DNA of 6,880 bases, from assembly GCA_023409535.1 (NCBI GenBank), contig JAEYGZ010000009.1, positions 1-6,880 on the forward strand, given 5' to 3'. A program made the position numbers and the translations under genes. Each line of letters begins with the position of its first letter. Positions within the stretch are counted from its first letter, which is position 1. Below the pieces are notes generated by a model. That model searched no databases. It was not told where the DNA came from and saw only the letters and a program-made list of their open reading frames with translations. The stretch comes from Bacillota bacterium. GTDB lineage: Bacteria; Bacillota; Clostridia; Lachnospirales; Lachnospiraceae. Below, piece after piece: positions 1 through 6,880 of the stretch.

Positions 1-3000
1 AATACCAGCAACGGTACTATTACCGATATTGATGGTAATTTCTCCCTTAGTGTTCCCGCCAATTCCACATTGGTATTCTCTTATGTGGGTATGACTTCTC
101 AGGAAATACCCCTGAAAGGCAAAACAAAAGTTGAAGTAGTTATGGAAGACGATGCACAGGCTTTGGAAGAGGTTGTGGTTATCGGTTACGGTTCCGTGAA
201 ACGTAAAGACCTGACAGGTTCTGTGGCAACAGTCAATTCTGAGGTGCTGGCAGCTGTCCCGGTAGCCTCTGCAACAGAAGCGCTGCAAGGTAAAATGGCC
301 GGTGTACAGATTACTACAACTGAAGGTTCACCCGATGCAGAAATGAAAATTCGTGTGCGTGGTGGTGGCTCCATTACAGGTGATAATACTCCTTTATTCA
401 TCGTAGACGGCTTCCCGGTAGAGTCTATCAGTGATATTCCTGCTTCTGACATTGAAGATATGACTGTACTAAAAGATGCCTCTTCTACAGCTATCTACGG
501 TTCTCGTGGTGCAAATGGTGTAATCCTGGTAACTACTAAAAGTGGAAAAGAAGGCAAGTTAAGCGTATCTTATAACGCCTACTATTCCTGGAAAAAGATG
601 GCCAAGACTTTGAATACACTGAGCGCAACCGATTATGTGAAATGGCAGCGTGAATATGCGTTGTTAAGAGATAACGAAAGCAAATTCACCAGCCTCTTCG
701 GTAATTGGCAAGATGCGGATCTTTATGAAAATGCTCCTACCAATGACTGGCAGGATCAAGTGTTCGGACGTACAGGAAACACTTTCAACCATAACCTGAC
801 AATTAGTGGTGGTTCAGATAAGACAAAGTTCAACATGGGTTATGCTCACATGAATGATAAAGCCATCATGTTGGGTTCTTCTTTCCGACGTGACAACTTG
901 AGTTTAAAACTCAATCATAAAGTGAATGATAAAGTTAGCCTTGACTTTTCGATGCGTTATGCAAATACCACTGTAAACGGTGCCGGTGCCAACGAAAGCA
1001 AGTCTGAGGTATCTTCAGCTGACTCCCGCATGAAGAATGTAATGATTTACCCTATGTTTAACTTCCCCGACTTGAGTGACAGTTATGACCCTGACTTTCA
1101 GTTGACGAATCCGATTACATCTGTATATGATACTGACCGCAAACAAAATCGTCAGACTTTCAACATGAATGGAAGCTTCTCATGGGAAGTCTTCAAGAAT
1201 TTCAAGTTCAAAAGTGAATTCGGTTTAGACTGGTATTACAATACTGATAAGAAATATTATGGAACTTCTACCTATAATGCACGCACTAACAGTGTAGATA
1301 CAGAAGGCGTTCATCCAATGGCTTACTTTGCCGATACCCAACGCAAAACTTTCCGTAACACCAATACGGTGAACTATGATTTTAAAAATATCATCAAGAA
1401 TAAGGACCACAGTCTGAACGTATTGGTCGGTGAAGAAACCCTTAACAAGAAAAGTTCATTGAACGATGACCGTTTAAGCTTCTTTCCTATCAGTTTTACT
1501 GCCGCTCAAGCTTGGGCTTTGTCTTCGCAGGGTACTCCTTATAGCGTAAACAAATACACTAATGCCGACGATAACCTGCTTTCATTTTTTGGTCGTGTGA
1601 ACTACGATTACCAAAGCAAGTATCTGGTTAGCGCCACTTTCCGTGCCGACGGTTCTTCCAAGTTCTCTAAAGACAATCGCTGGGGTTACTTCCCATCAAC
1701 TGCCGTAGCATGGCGTATCTCTTCTGAAAGCTTCATGGAGAAGACTCATAATTGGCTTGACGATTTAAAGTTACGTTTCTCCTATGGTACTGCGGGTAAT
1801 AACAATATCCCCTCTGACCAGACTTCTCCGGTATGGTCTTCTAGTTCCACTACCTGGCTTAATCAATTTCCCTCTTATTGGACTAGCGGCATTGCTTCAG
1901 GCCAAAGCGGATCTTATGCATCTAATCCCGACTTAAAATGGGAAACAACCATTACCCGTAATATGGGTCTGGATTACACTCTGTTCGGCGGCAAACTGAC
2001 CGGTAGTTTCGAATACTATTGGAACACCACTAAGGATTTGCTCATCGCATTCCCAGTTTCCGGTTCCGGTTATGACTATCAATACCGCAACCTCGGTGAA
2101 ACAGAAAACAAAGGTTTCGAGGTCTCTCTCACTTGGAACGCTATCAACACGAAAAATTATGGATTGACATTCAGCGGTAATGTGGGTTTCAATAAGAATA
2201 AAGTAAAGAGCCTTGGCTCATTGACACAGTACTCAGCATCTTCGGGATGGGCTTCAACCCAAATTCAAGATGACTACATTGTTAAGCCCGGTCATTCGGT
2301 TGGCGAAATTTATGGTTATATAAGCGATGGTCGTTATGAAGTAAGCGACTTTGAGGATTACTACGCCGCCGGTGAAAAATGGGTATTGAAAGAAGGTGTG
2401 GTTAATAATTCAAGTGTGATAGGAACCAGCTATCTTCGCCCAGGTGCTCTGAAACTGAAAAACATGAATGACGATAATGTTATTGATGCAAAAGACCGTA
2501 CTGTTATTGGTAACACCAACCCCAAAGCCAGTGGTGGTTTCAGCCTTTCAGGTCGCGTATATGGCTTCGACTTGAGTGCAAACTTCACTTATAGCATTGG
2601 TAATGACGTTTACAATGCCAACAAGATTGAATATACTTCGTCTTATCAATATTATTACCGTAATATGCTCGATATTATGGGCGAAGGTAAACGCTGGACA
2701 AACCTCGATGCTAACGGTAACCTGGTAAATGATCCCGCACAATTAGCTGCTTTAAATGCCAATACCACTATGTGGTCACCTTACACCAGTTATGTATTGA
2801 CCGATTGGGCTATTGAAGATGGTTCTTTCTTACGTTTGTCAACATTAACACTGGGTTATACTTTACCATTGGCCTTAACCAAGAAAGTAGGCATTAATAA
2901 TTTGCGCTTCTACGCTACATGCTACAATGTATTCTGTCTGACTGGTTATTCAGGTTTCGACCCTGAAGTTTCTACCCGAAACAAGACAGCTCTTACTCCG

Positions 3001-3066
3001 GGAGTAGACTACTCTGCATACCCAAAGAGTCGCCAGTTTGTAATAGGTGTTAACTTGAACTTTTAA
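1..3066 (+). CDS. SusC-like TonB-dependent outer-membrane glycan transporter (5' partial)
   Basis: Outer-membrane importer of the SusC/RagA family; it takes oligosaccharides into the periplasm with TonB energy and is capped by the SusD-like lipoprotein encoded next. The frame is open from base 1. The first codons (SNGTITDIDGNFSLSVP) are the second half of a carboxypeptidase-regulatory-like domain, so the true start lies upstream, probably about 50 codons away unless an extra STN domain is present; the TTG at 70 is not a start. Counting codons from base 1: TonB-box region EEVVVIGYG at 56-64; plug at about 70-185 with FIVDGFPV at 133-140 and KDASSTAIYGSRGANGV at 158-174; beta-barrel from about 186 to 1021. 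A DDNVIDAKDRTVIGN loop typical of the family lies near 2467-2511. The C-terminus FVIGVNLNF ends in the terminal Phe expected for a BAM-inserted barrel. No frameshift is seen. Family assignment is very secure; substrate is not readable from the sequence. Confidence 0.97.
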   Translation, partial: NTSNGTITDIDGNFSLSVPANSTLVFSYVGMTSQEIPLKGKTKVEVVMEDDAQALEEVVVIGYGSVKRKDLTGSVATVNSEVLAAVPVASATEALQGKMAGVQITTTEGSPDAEMKIRVRGGGSITGDNTPLFIVDGFPVESISDIPASDIEDMTVLKDASSTAIYGSRGANGVILVTTKSGKEGKLSVSYNAYYSWKKMAKTLNTLSATDYVKWQREYALLRDNESKFTSLFGNWQDADLYENAPTNDWQDQVFGRTGNTFNHNLTISGGSDKTKFNMGYAHMNDKAIMLGSSFRRDNLSLKLNHKVNDKVSLDFSMRYANTTVNGAGANESKSEVSSADSRMKNVMIYPMFNFPDLSDSYDPDFQLTNPITSVYDTDRKQNRQTFNMNGSFSWEVFKNFKFKSEFGLDWYYNTDKKYYGTSTYNARTNSVDTEGVHPMAYFADTQRKTFRNTNTVNYDFKNIIKNKDHSLNVLVGEETLNKKSSLNDDRLSFFPISFTAAQAWALSSQGTPYSVNKYTNADDNLLSFFGRVNYDYQSKYLVSATFRADGSSKFSKDNRWGYFPSTAVAWRISSESFMEKTHNWLDDLKLRFSYGTAGNNNIPSDQTSPVWSSSSTTWLNQFPSYWTSGIASGQSGSYASNPDLKWETTITRNMGLDYTLFGGKLTGSFEYYWNTTKDLLIAFPVSGSGYDYQYRNLGETENKGFEVSLTWNAINTKNYGLTFSGNVGFNKNKVKSLGSLTQYSASSGWASTQIQDDYIVKPGHSVGEIYGYISDGRYEVSDFEDYYAAGEKWVLKEGVVNNSSVIGTSYLRPGALKLKNMNDDNVIDAKDRTVIGNTNPKASGGFSLSGRVYGFDLSANFTYSIGNDVYNANKIEYTSSYQYYYRNMLDIMGEGKRWTNLDANGNLVNDPAQLAALNANTTMWSPYTSYVLTDWAIEDGSFLRLSTLTLGYTLPLALTKKVGINNLRFYATCYNVFCLTGYSGFDPEVSTRNKTALTPGVDYSAYPKSRQFVIGVNLNF

Positions 3067-3080
3067 AAACGAAAGAAGAT

Positions 3081-4937
3081 ATGAAAAATATATTATTTAA
3101 ATCTTTAGCAGCTGTCGTCCTTCTGGGTGGGCTGTCTTCATGCAGCGATTTCCTGGATCAAAGTTCTCCTTCATCCTTGGATGGCAAGAACATTTTCAGT
3201 AACTATGAATATGCTCAAGGAACCATAGCTAATATCTATCAAGAATTTGGAGAGCAGAACTATCGTGCACGTGCCATTTGGTATGGATACAATACGGATA
3301 TAGAAATCTTCAGTGGTTCAGACAAAGCAGACGGAAAAGCTGATTTGGCAACATACAATGCCGGAGTCGGAAATGACCAGATGAACGTTACTACAGGTAC
3401 CGATCTTTGGGCCAAAATATATGCTGCCATCGAACGCGCCAATCTGGCTATTGAAGGTCTTCGGGAAAATGCAGACCTGACAGATGCAAATATGAAGCAA
3501 CTACTGGGCGAAGCTCTTACCCTACGTGCATTGCACTACGTGGACCTTATCAATATGTGGGGAGATGTTCCTGCCCGTCTGACTTCATTGAATGCCGATA
3601 ATATGTATTCAGGACGTGAAGACCGTGATGTCATCTACAAGCAACTTATTATCGATCTGCAAGAGGCACAAAACCTCTGTGCATGGCCTAACGAACTTGA
3701 TGCCACGAAAACAGTGGAACGCGTGAACAAAGTCTTCGTAAAAGGTTTCCTGGCTCGCGTTTGTCTGCAAGCAGCAGGTTATGCTCAACGCCTTGACGGT
3801 GCAAACCGCCTAAGCACAGACCCGGAACTCAGCAAAGAAAAACTTTATCCTATCGCACTACAGGCATGTAAGGATGTAATGGACCAAGAAGGCAATTATG
3901 TAGCTTTGAAATCAAACTTCGAAGATATCTTCAACAACAATGGTATCTCTGGTGATATCATCAATGCAGGTAGCGAATCTTTGTTTGAAATCGGTTACAG
4001 CAATAACCCGGCACGTGGACGTATCATGTATACCTTCGGCATTAAGCACACTACTGCCGACAATATGACAACAATGCTTCAAGGTAGCCAGGTAGGCCCT
4101 ACACCTACTCTATACTTCGACTATTCAGTGAAAGATTTACGCCGTGATGTGACTTGTTGCCCATTCCAGTGGACAAAGGGCGTACAAACTCTTCAGTCCT
4201 TCAAGAGCTGGAGTTTCGGAAAGTTACGTTATGAATGGACAAACCGTATGATTCCTTCCGGAAACGATGACGGTATCAACAAGCACTATATGCGCTATGC
4301 CGATATTGTATTGATGCGTGCTGAATTAGAGAACGAGCTCAATGGTCCTGCTGCTGCCGCTCCTTATCTGACCAAGATTCGTAACCGCGCCTTTTCTACT
4401 ACCGACCGCGCTACAGAAGTTACAGCTTATGTTGCGGAGGCATCTCAAAGCAAAGAGAAAATGTTCCAAGCCATTGTTGACGAAAGAGCTCTTGAATTTG
4501 CAGGAGAACTGATCCGTAAGGCCGACCTTATCCGTTGGGGAATGCTAAAAAGCAAAATGGATGAAACAAAAGATAAGATGAACGCTATCGTAAATCTGAC
4601 AGACTATGACTCCAAGCATCCCTATAGCCAGCTCTCAGGTCATGTCTATTATAAAATGAGTGCATACACTTGGACCCGTAACGGCATAGCAACTACCGAG
4701 CCCAATGCCAAACTGAACTTCTATGGTTTGAACTATGGCGAACTGAATCTTGATCCGGAAGGCTATACCGAATTTACCAATAGCAGTGGCGAAGCCTCAA
4801 CCTGGATTAAAGATACTGCATTAGATGATGTTATTGACTATCTCTACGTGCGCGATCCGGATAAATATCAATATTGGCCAATCTTCAACGTCAATTTGAA
4901 CGATAATCCTAATCTTGCAAATTACGAGTGGTATTAA
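3081..4937 (+). CDS. SusD/RagB-like surface glycan-binding lipoprotein
   Basis: Surface lipoprotein that forms the hinged lid on the SusC-like barrel and helps bind the incoming glycan. At 618 residues it is within, and slightly above, the usual family length. The N-terminus is a lipoprotein signal: basic start MKNILFK, hydrophobic core, lipobox LSSC with Cys21, then SDFLD, whose acidic residues fit a Bacteroides surface-export signal. The N-terminal TPR-rich SusD-like domain includes EALTLRALHYVDLINMWGDV starting at residue 144, a hallmark of the family. The C-terminal SusD_RagB domain includes HYMRYADIVLMRAE (402-415) and DERALEFAGELIRKADLIRW (467-486), both highly typical. The ATG at 3081 is 14 bases after the transporter stop and is followed at once by the signal peptide, so the start is clear; the spacer is purine-rich (GAAAGAAG) with no canonical Shine-Dalgarno. 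Co-transcription with the transporter is inferred from spacing. The pair is expected to be cognate. Confidence 0.97.
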   Translation: MKNILFKSLAAVVLLGGLSSCSDFLDQSSPSSLDGKNIFSNYEYAQGTIANIYQEFGEQNYRARAIWYGYNTDIEIFSGSDKADGKADLATYNAGVGNDQMNVTTGTDLWAKIYAAIERANLAIEGLRENADLTDANMKQLLGEALTLRALHYVDLINMWGDVPARLTSLNADNMYSGREDRDVIYKQLIIDLQEAQNLCAWPNELDATKTVERVNKVFVKGFLARVCLQAAGYAQRLDGANRLSTDPELSKEKLYPIALQACKDVMDQEGNYVALKSNFEDIFNNNGISGDIINAGSESLFEIGYSNNPARGRIMYTFGIKHTTADNMTTMLQGSQVGPTPTLYFDYSVKDLRRDVTCCPFQWTKGVQTLQSFKSWSFGKLRYEWTNRMIPSGNDDGINKHYMRYADIVLMRAELENELNGPAAAAPYLTKIRNRAFSTTDRATEVTAYVAEASQSKEKMFQAIVDERALEFAGELIRKADLIRWGMLKSKMDETKDKMNAIVNLTDYDSKHPYSQLSGHVYYKMSAYTWTRNGIATTEPNAKLNFYGLNYGELNLDPEGYTEFTNSSGEASTWIKDTALDDVIDYLYVRDPDKYQYWPIFNVNLNDNPNLANYEWY

Positions 4938-4959
4938 TTAACTAAATGATTAAACAACG

Positions 4960-6546
4960 ATGAAAAAATATATATTATCAATTTGTACATTAGCTGCCAT
5001 TTGCATAGGCTGTGTTACAGTAACATCATGCAGTGATCCGGATGATCTTAATGATTTGGTTCTTGACCGCATATTGTCGCCTACCAATATTACTGCACGC
5101 GTCTCTCAGGACGTAAATATCATTGTTAGTTGGGATGAAATGAAAGGAGCTTCCTCTTACGAAATCGAAGCTTATGCCGATACTCCCGACTACGGTCAGC
5201 GCACACCGGATGTGTCAGATGCTACCACTCTCACTCAGACTACTTTGACTAATCTGATTGGTGAGACAGCCTATTACATTCGTGTAAGAGCCATTGATGA
5301 AGACAACTCATCACGCACATCTAAATGGATCGAGATCATGCGTACTACCAACCCTGAGCAAAATATGAACAAAGTAAAGGCCGGTGACATCCAAAGCACA
5401 GCCGTTACAGTAACATGGACGCCGGGCATTCAGGCTGATGCTATCGTATGCACTCCTAGCGCTGCAAATTCTTCAGCTAAGACGGTGACTTACACTCTAA
5501 CTGCAACAGACATCTCTTCCGGATCTGCTACCGTCACAGGACTTGAACCGGAGACAAGTTATAGAGCCACGTTGAAGTTAGGCGAGAAAACCCGTGGTTA
5601 TTCTACCTTTACTACTAATTTGGATTTACGTGACGCTATCCAACTCACTCCGACAGATGACTGGGTGACTGCTATTCAGGACGCAGCGGCAGGTAGTAAG
5701 TTTGCCCTTGCAGCCGGTGAATATACATTGACATCAGCCAAGCTGCAAATCAACAATAATGTGACCATTGCCGCTCAGAACTCCGGTAACCTGCCGGTGA
5801 TTAATACTTGTATTCATATCAACAACGGTTCTTCACTCTATCTCTATCAGGTAGTGATGGATGGCACCGGTACAGATGGAAGTCAGGCTATTGAATACAA
5901 AACAGCCGGAGGATTTGGCGATCTTATCATCAGCGGAAGTGAAATAAGAAATTACATGAAAGGACTTATCTACATCAACGTTGCAGCTGTAGCCAATACA
6001 ATCAAGATAGAAAACTCCATCATTCATGATATCGAATGTTCCGGCGGTGACTTTATCGATAGCCGTAGCGGTGGTTGGAACAATCTTATCATCTCAAGCT
6101 CTACATTCTATAGCTGTTCTGCTAAGCGTGATATCCTGCGTGCTGACGATGCTTCAAGCAAGGTGAGTGCAAGTATGATAACTTCTATCGACAAATGTAC
6201 ATTCTACAATGTAGGTAATGGTAACGCCAATTACCGTTTCTTCTATCTGCGGTTCCCCGGCAATACCAATACCTTTACCAATAATGTTGTAGCCAACTTC
6301 GATAATACTCGCGGTTTTGCCAATTCAACTTCCGTAGGAGTACCCAGCTATTCGAACAACTATTACTATAACTGTAAGAACTTGACTTCACAAGCCGAAG
6401 GTAATACTCAGCCCAATTTAACATGTTTCGATACAGAAGGAAAGATTCTTGATAAGAATCCATTTGCCGATCCTGACAATGCCGATTTCACTATCACTGA
6501 TGAACTCTTCCAGAGTTATGGATTCGGTGATCCTCGTTGGTATTAA
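4960..6546 (+). CDS. Fibronectin type III / DUF4957-DUF5123-like beta-helix surface lipoprotein, probable glycan-binding protein
   Basis: A 528-residue lipoprotein in the slot directly after susC/susD, where Bacteroides PULs usually encode a surface glycan-binding protein. The signal peptide contains four cysteines (9, 15, 18, 24); only VTSC at 21-24 fits a lipobox, and SDPDD after Cys24 matches a surface-export signal. Two fibronectin type III-like domains follow: about 38-130 (core Trp in IIVSWDE, then LIGETAYYIRVRAID) and about 135-216 (VTVTWTP, then VTGLEPETSYRATL). From about 231 comes a DUF4957-like segment (DDWVTAIQDAAAGSKFALAAGEYTL in outline), then repeating short beta-strand coils at about 321-440 (LIISGSEI, IKIENSIIHDI, LIISSSTFYSC, IDKCTFYNV) that predict a right-handed parallel beta-helix. 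The end, closing in FGDPRWY, is DUF5123-like. The fold resembles pectate lyases, but I cannot identify a catalytic set, so binding is more likely than catalysis. The link to pectin is inferred from family context. The start follows a 22-base AT-rich spacer without a Shine-Dalgarno; an operon with the two upstream genes is likely. Confidence 0.85.
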   Translation: MKKYILSICTLAAICIGCVTVTSCSDPDDLNDLVLDRILSPTNITARVSQDVNIIVSWDEMKGASSYEIEAYADTPDYGQRTPDVSDATTLTQTTLTNLIGETAYYIRVRAIDEDNSSRTSKWIEIMRTTNPEQNMNKVKAGDIQSTAVTVTWTPGIQADAIVCTPSAANSSAKTVTYTLTATDISSGSATVTGLEPETSYRATLKLGEKTRGYSTFTTNLDLRDAIQLTPTDDWVTAIQDAAAGSKFALAAGEYTLTSAKLQINNNVTIAAQNSGNLPVINTCIHINNGSSLYLYQVVMDGTGTDGSQAIEYKTAGGFGDLIISGSEIRNYMKGLIYINVAAVANTIKIENSIIHDIECSGGDFIDSRSGGWNNLIISSSTFYSCSAKRDILRADDASSKVSASMITSIDKCTFYNVGNGNANYRFFYLRFPGNTNTFTNNVVANFDNTRGFANSTSVGVPSYSNNYYYNCKNLTSQAEGNTQPNLTCFDTEGKILDKNPFADPDNADFTITDELFQSYGFGDPRWY

Positions 6547-6566
6547 AATATTTGAATCCTTAAAGT

Positions 6567-6613
6567 AAAAGAGGGTACGTCACTATACAAAGTGCGTATC
6601 CTCTTTTTCTTTT
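6567..6613 (+). terminator. Intrinsic terminator closing the susC-susD-lipoprotein unit
   Basis: The hairpin starts 20 bases after the lipoprotein stop codon. The 5' arm 6567-6584 (AAAAGAGGGTACGTCACT) pairs with the 3' arm 6591-6607 across the loop ATACAA. There are 17 pairs including one G-T wobble (6575 with 6599) and four A-T pairs at the base, with a single bulged T at 6580. The 3' arm runs straight into TTTTTCTTTT. An A-rich run before the 5' arm (AAAGTAAAA) gives the opposite strand a T-tract too, so the hairpin could act in both directions. No convergent gene is visible here to need that. Confidence 0.9.
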
Positions 6614-6683
6614 ACCATTTTAACCCCGCCCCCTATACCATTATTATCATCATTTACTCCAAAAGGAACAATATTTCCTCCTC

Positions 6684-6697
6684 TTTATAGCTATAAA
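6684..6697. promoter_or_regulatory. Perfect 14-bp palindrome, candidate operator
   Basis: TTTATAGCTATAAA is identical to its own reverse complement and ends four bases before the TATTTTTG element. That places it in the spacer between the -7 box and the expected -33 region, a usual place for a dimeric regulator to bind. It has no loop, so it is unlikely to be an RNA hairpin terminator. A-T richness raises the odds of a chance palindrome. The binding protein is unknown. Confidence 0.4.
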
Positions 6698-6701
6698 CTT
6701 C

Positions 6702-6709
6702 TATTTTTG
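6702..6709 (+). promoter_or_regulatory. Candidate Bacteroides -7 promoter element (TATTTTTG)
   Basis: TATTTTTG matches the Bacteroides primary-sigma -7 consensus TAnnTTTG exactly. It lies about 60 bases upstream of the ATG at 6769 and downstream of the terminator, so a transcript would start near 6713-6717 and carry a leader of roughly 55 bases. The region where a -33 TTTG would be expected (about 6677-6683) is instead pyrimidine-rich (CCTCCTC). The promoter may therefore be weak or need an activator. The match is short and could be chance in AT-rich DNA; position is the main support. Confidence 0.5.
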
Positions 6710-6768
6710 CATACACATAAGTACAAACCACTATTGACGGAACATTTAAAATCAAAAGAATCTATATC

Positions 6769-6880
6769 ATGAAGAAACTCTTTTTAGTCTTCTCTATTTT
6801 AACTGCCTCTATAACTGTTATGGGGCAACAGCCTATTCCGGTTAAGCCTCGCATTCTTATCAGTACGGACATAGGTGGCA
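6769..6880 (+). CDS. Secreted DUF1593-like (nucleoside-hydrolase-like) protein, 3' partial
   Basis: Only the first 37 codons are present and the frame is open at the right edge. The ATG opens a Sec signal peptide: MKKLFLVF, then a hydrophobic core to TVMG, with likely signal peptidase I cleavage after Gly19 leaving Gln20. There is no lipobox Cys, so the product is probably periplasmic or exported. The mature start reaches PRILISTDIGG (27-37), which resembles the first beta-strand and Asp loop of DUF1593 proteins, relatives of the inosine-uridine nucleoside hydrolases. Asp34 is kept, while the position of the first Asp of the nucleoside hydrolase DTD motif is Ser32, as I recall for DUF1593. 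DUF1593 proteins occur among carbohydrate-degradation genes but their reaction is poorly defined. The gene sits behind a terminator with its own candidate promoter, so it is likely a separate transcription unit. Coding status is secure; the family call rests on about 11 residues. Confidence 0.65.
   Translation, partial: MKKLFLVFSILTASITVMGQQPIPVKPRILISTDIGG

Noticed and set aside
70..72. TTG as a possible start codon for the transporter
   Set aside because: The frame is open and clearly coding from base 1, with recognisable carboxypeptidase-regulatory-like sequence before this codon and no signal peptide after it.
186..452. 88-residue minus-strand open frame inside the transporter
   Set aside because: It lies opposite the conserved TonB-box and plug coding sequence, lacks any recognisable domain, and is best explained as a shadow of the real gene. 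The same applies to the other short minus-strand frames.
4946..4963. Mini-frame ATG ATT AAA CAA CGA TGA overlapping the start of the third gene
   Set aside because: It encodes only five residues in an AT-rich spacer, with no ribosome binding site; a leader-peptide role cannot be supported.
5977..6027. Possible catalytic centre in the beta-helix region of the third lipoprotein
   Set aside because: Scattered Asp, Lys and Arg residues are present, but no arrangement could be matched to a known lyase family from sequence alone.
4923..6546. The SusD-like protein and the third lipoprotein both end in Trp-Tyr with a shared TGGTATTAA
   Set aside because: The preceding sequences do not align and Trp near the C-terminus is common in both families, so a duplication or recombination scar is not supported.
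6624..6633. C-rich patch (CCCCGCCCCC) in an AT-rich spacer
   Set aside because: It is a single short run with no partner for a stem and no repeated G/C tracts of the kind needed for a quadruplex or i-motif, so it was left without a call.

Overview
The window looks like Bacteroides or a close relative in the Bacteroidota. It holds a SusC/SusD-type outer-membrane glycan import pair followed by a third surface lipoprotein. GC content is moderate, spacers between genes are short and AT-rich with no strong Shine-Dalgarno sequences, lipoprotein signals carry acidic residues just after the lipobox cysteine, and one intergenic region has a TAnnTTTG-type -7 box. The piece is best read as the interior and downstream edge of a polysaccharide utilization locus (PUL).

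Layout, all on the + strand. Positions 1-3066: a SusC-like TonB-dependent transporter, already open at the left edge and missing only its N-terminal part (signal peptide and start of the carboxypeptidase-regulatory-like domain). Positions 3081-4937: a complete SusD-like lipoprotein, 14 bases after the transporter. Positions 4960-6546: a complete lipoprotein, 22 bases further on, with two fibronectin type III-like domains followed by a predicted right-handed beta-helix of the DUF4957/DUF5123 kind. Positions 6567-6613: a strong intrinsic terminator that closes this transcription unit. Positions 6614-6768: an AT-rich intergenic stretch with a candidate -7 promoter element and a perfect 14-bp palindrome just upstream of it. 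Positions 6769-6880: the first 37 codons of a secreted protein whose mature N-terminus resembles DUF1593 (nucleoside-hydrolase-like) proteins; it runs off the right edge.

Working model. The SusC barrel and SusD lid import oligosaccharides at the outer membrane using TonB energy. The third protein sits in the position usual for a surface glycan-binding protein and probably captures substrate. DUF4957/DUF5123 beta-helix proteins are typically met near pectin-type loci, so pectin or another uronic-acid-rich glycan is the best guess for substrate, but no lyase, hydrolase or regulator lies inside the window to confirm this. The DUF1593-like gene appears to be separately transcribed.

The three complete or near-complete genes are conventional members of known families. 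The least explained sequence is the small regulatory region at 6660-6710. I see no RNA gene, CRISPR array, insertion sequence or broken gene.
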